Of a stretch of DNA of 38,238 nt, positions 37,680-38,238 are shown in pieces. The position numbers and the translations under genes were made by a program. Location: contig JAKAME010000005.1 of the NCBI GenBank assembly GCA_021813025.1, forward strand, positions 1-38,238, given 5' to 3'. Origin of the DNA: Microcaldota archaeon. GTDB lineage: Archaea > Micrarchaeota > Micrarchaeia > Anstonellales > Anstonellaceae. Position 1 is the stretch's first letter. Each line of letters opens with the position of its first letter. The notes beneath the pieces were generated by a model. It saw only the letters and a list, made by a program, of their open reading frames with translations, was not told the DNA's origin and searched no databases.

Positions 37680-38238
37680 ATGCTGCCGGCCTTCAAAGCT
37701 CGAGAGGACGAGGACTTCCAAGTGCCGAAGAACGTGATGGACGAGCACGCGGCGCTGAGGAAAAAGGCGCTCGAACTCCTGTTCGTATTCGACGGGACAT
37801 CGGCGCAGGCCTCGCTCCTCAAGAACTCGGCCGACCTGTTCAGGGGCAAATTCAAAGACCAGTCCATCCTGACCGTGAAGGCCGAGAGCCTGCCGGGCGA
37901 GATTGTCCGGGTCAAGGAGGAATGCGACTGCCACCTCAAGGACGAGGGCCTCATAATAGGCGGGCAGTCTTCCCAGCCCATGGCCGTTTACGAGACGCAT
38001 ACCAGCACCGAGCGCATAGCCGACCCTGACCATTACGACGAGTCGTTCGCCAGCCTGCAGAAGCGCATTCTTGCAGGCCAGGTGAGGGGCAGCGTAGTGT
38101 ACGTGGGCGACGGCGGGGCGGACGGCGTGAACGTGCCTCCGTGGGGCGAGGTGGAGAGCCTCATAGACGCCGCGAACACCATGGGCGTCTCGCTCTATTT
38201 CATCTATCTTGACGACGCAGGGGCTGACAAAAAGCAGT
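37680..38238 (+). CDS. vWA-like protein, N-terminal fragment
   Basis: The frame is open from ATG 37680 to the right edge, 186 residues. It shows the order of a von Willebrand A-type fold: a hydrophobic strand with ELLFVFDGTSAQ (Asp38, a variant metal site), later RGSVVYVGDGGADG, then MGVSLYFIYLDDAG. The DxSxS motif is only partly kept (DGTSA). The same elements occur in the divergent 1032-residue protein, so the two may be distant paralogues that work together. No signal peptide is visible. A nearby alternative start is ATG 37674. Confidence 0.65.
   Translation, partial: MLPAFKAREDEDFQVPKNVMDEHAALRKKALELLFVFDGTSAQASLLKNSADLFRGKFKDQSILTVKAESLPGEIVRVKEECDCHLKDEGLIIGGQSSQPMAVYETHTSTERIADPDHYDESFASLQKRILAGQVRGSVVYVGDGGADGVNVPPWGEVESLIDAANTMGVSLYFIYLDDAGADKKQ

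Overview
The window is a piece of an archaeal chromosome, GC-rich by eye. Archaeal marks are a Cbf5 pseudouridine synthase, ribosomal proteins and RNA polymerase subunits D and N in archaeal order, Pelota, ABCE1, an RFC small subunit, two FtsZ paralogues, tRNA introns with bulge-helix-bulge splice sites, and TATA boxes about 25 bp upstream of leaderless starts. Compact spacing, disordered extensions on ribosomal proteins and very large orphan proteins suggest a DPANN-type archaeon (perhaps Micrarchaeota or Diapherotrites), but that placement is inference.

1-7.0 kb: translation and transcription block: cbf5, intron-containing tRNA-Ser(GGA), rps13, rps4, rps11, rpoD, tRNA-Leu(GAG), rpl18e, rpl13, rps9, rpoN, tRNA-Pro(GGG) with an intron in the T arm, rps2. 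This is the classic archaeal order, except that rpoK is absent and enolase has moved about 3 kb away onto the other strand. Genes inside the block start at a GGTGA Shine-Dalgarno motif about 5 nt before the codon. 7.0-11.1 kb: a membrane thioredoxin-like protein and a processive family 2 glycosyltransferase, then enolase with a membrane protein on the minus strand. 11.1-11.2 kb: a GC-rich segment that folds into four long helices, a candidate structured RNA.

11.3-19.4 kb: two zinc-binding proteins, msrB, ileS and a membrane protein (minus strand), rfcS, an AT-rich Cys-repeat lipoprotein that looks acquired, a VapBC-like toxin-antitoxin pair, and two small orphan genes. 19.4-22.6 kb: pelA and ABCE1, the ribosome rescue and recycling pair, flank a 65-residue membrane protein. 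22.6-28.9 kb: a methyltransferase divergent from a 1634-residue mosaic protein with a GNAT-like domain.

29.0-32.4 kb: two FtsZ genes flank an unknown 249-residue protein, a probable division cluster. 32.4-38.2 kb: a membrane protein divergent from a tandem Lrp/AsnC-like regulator, then a 1032-residue protein with a vWA-like segment and a beta-barrel-like C-terminus, divergent from a second vWA-like gene cut by the window end. T-rich tracts follow many genes and probably act as terminators. No stretch over 300 bases lacks a gene or RNA. All homology calls were made by reading motifs; no database search was run.
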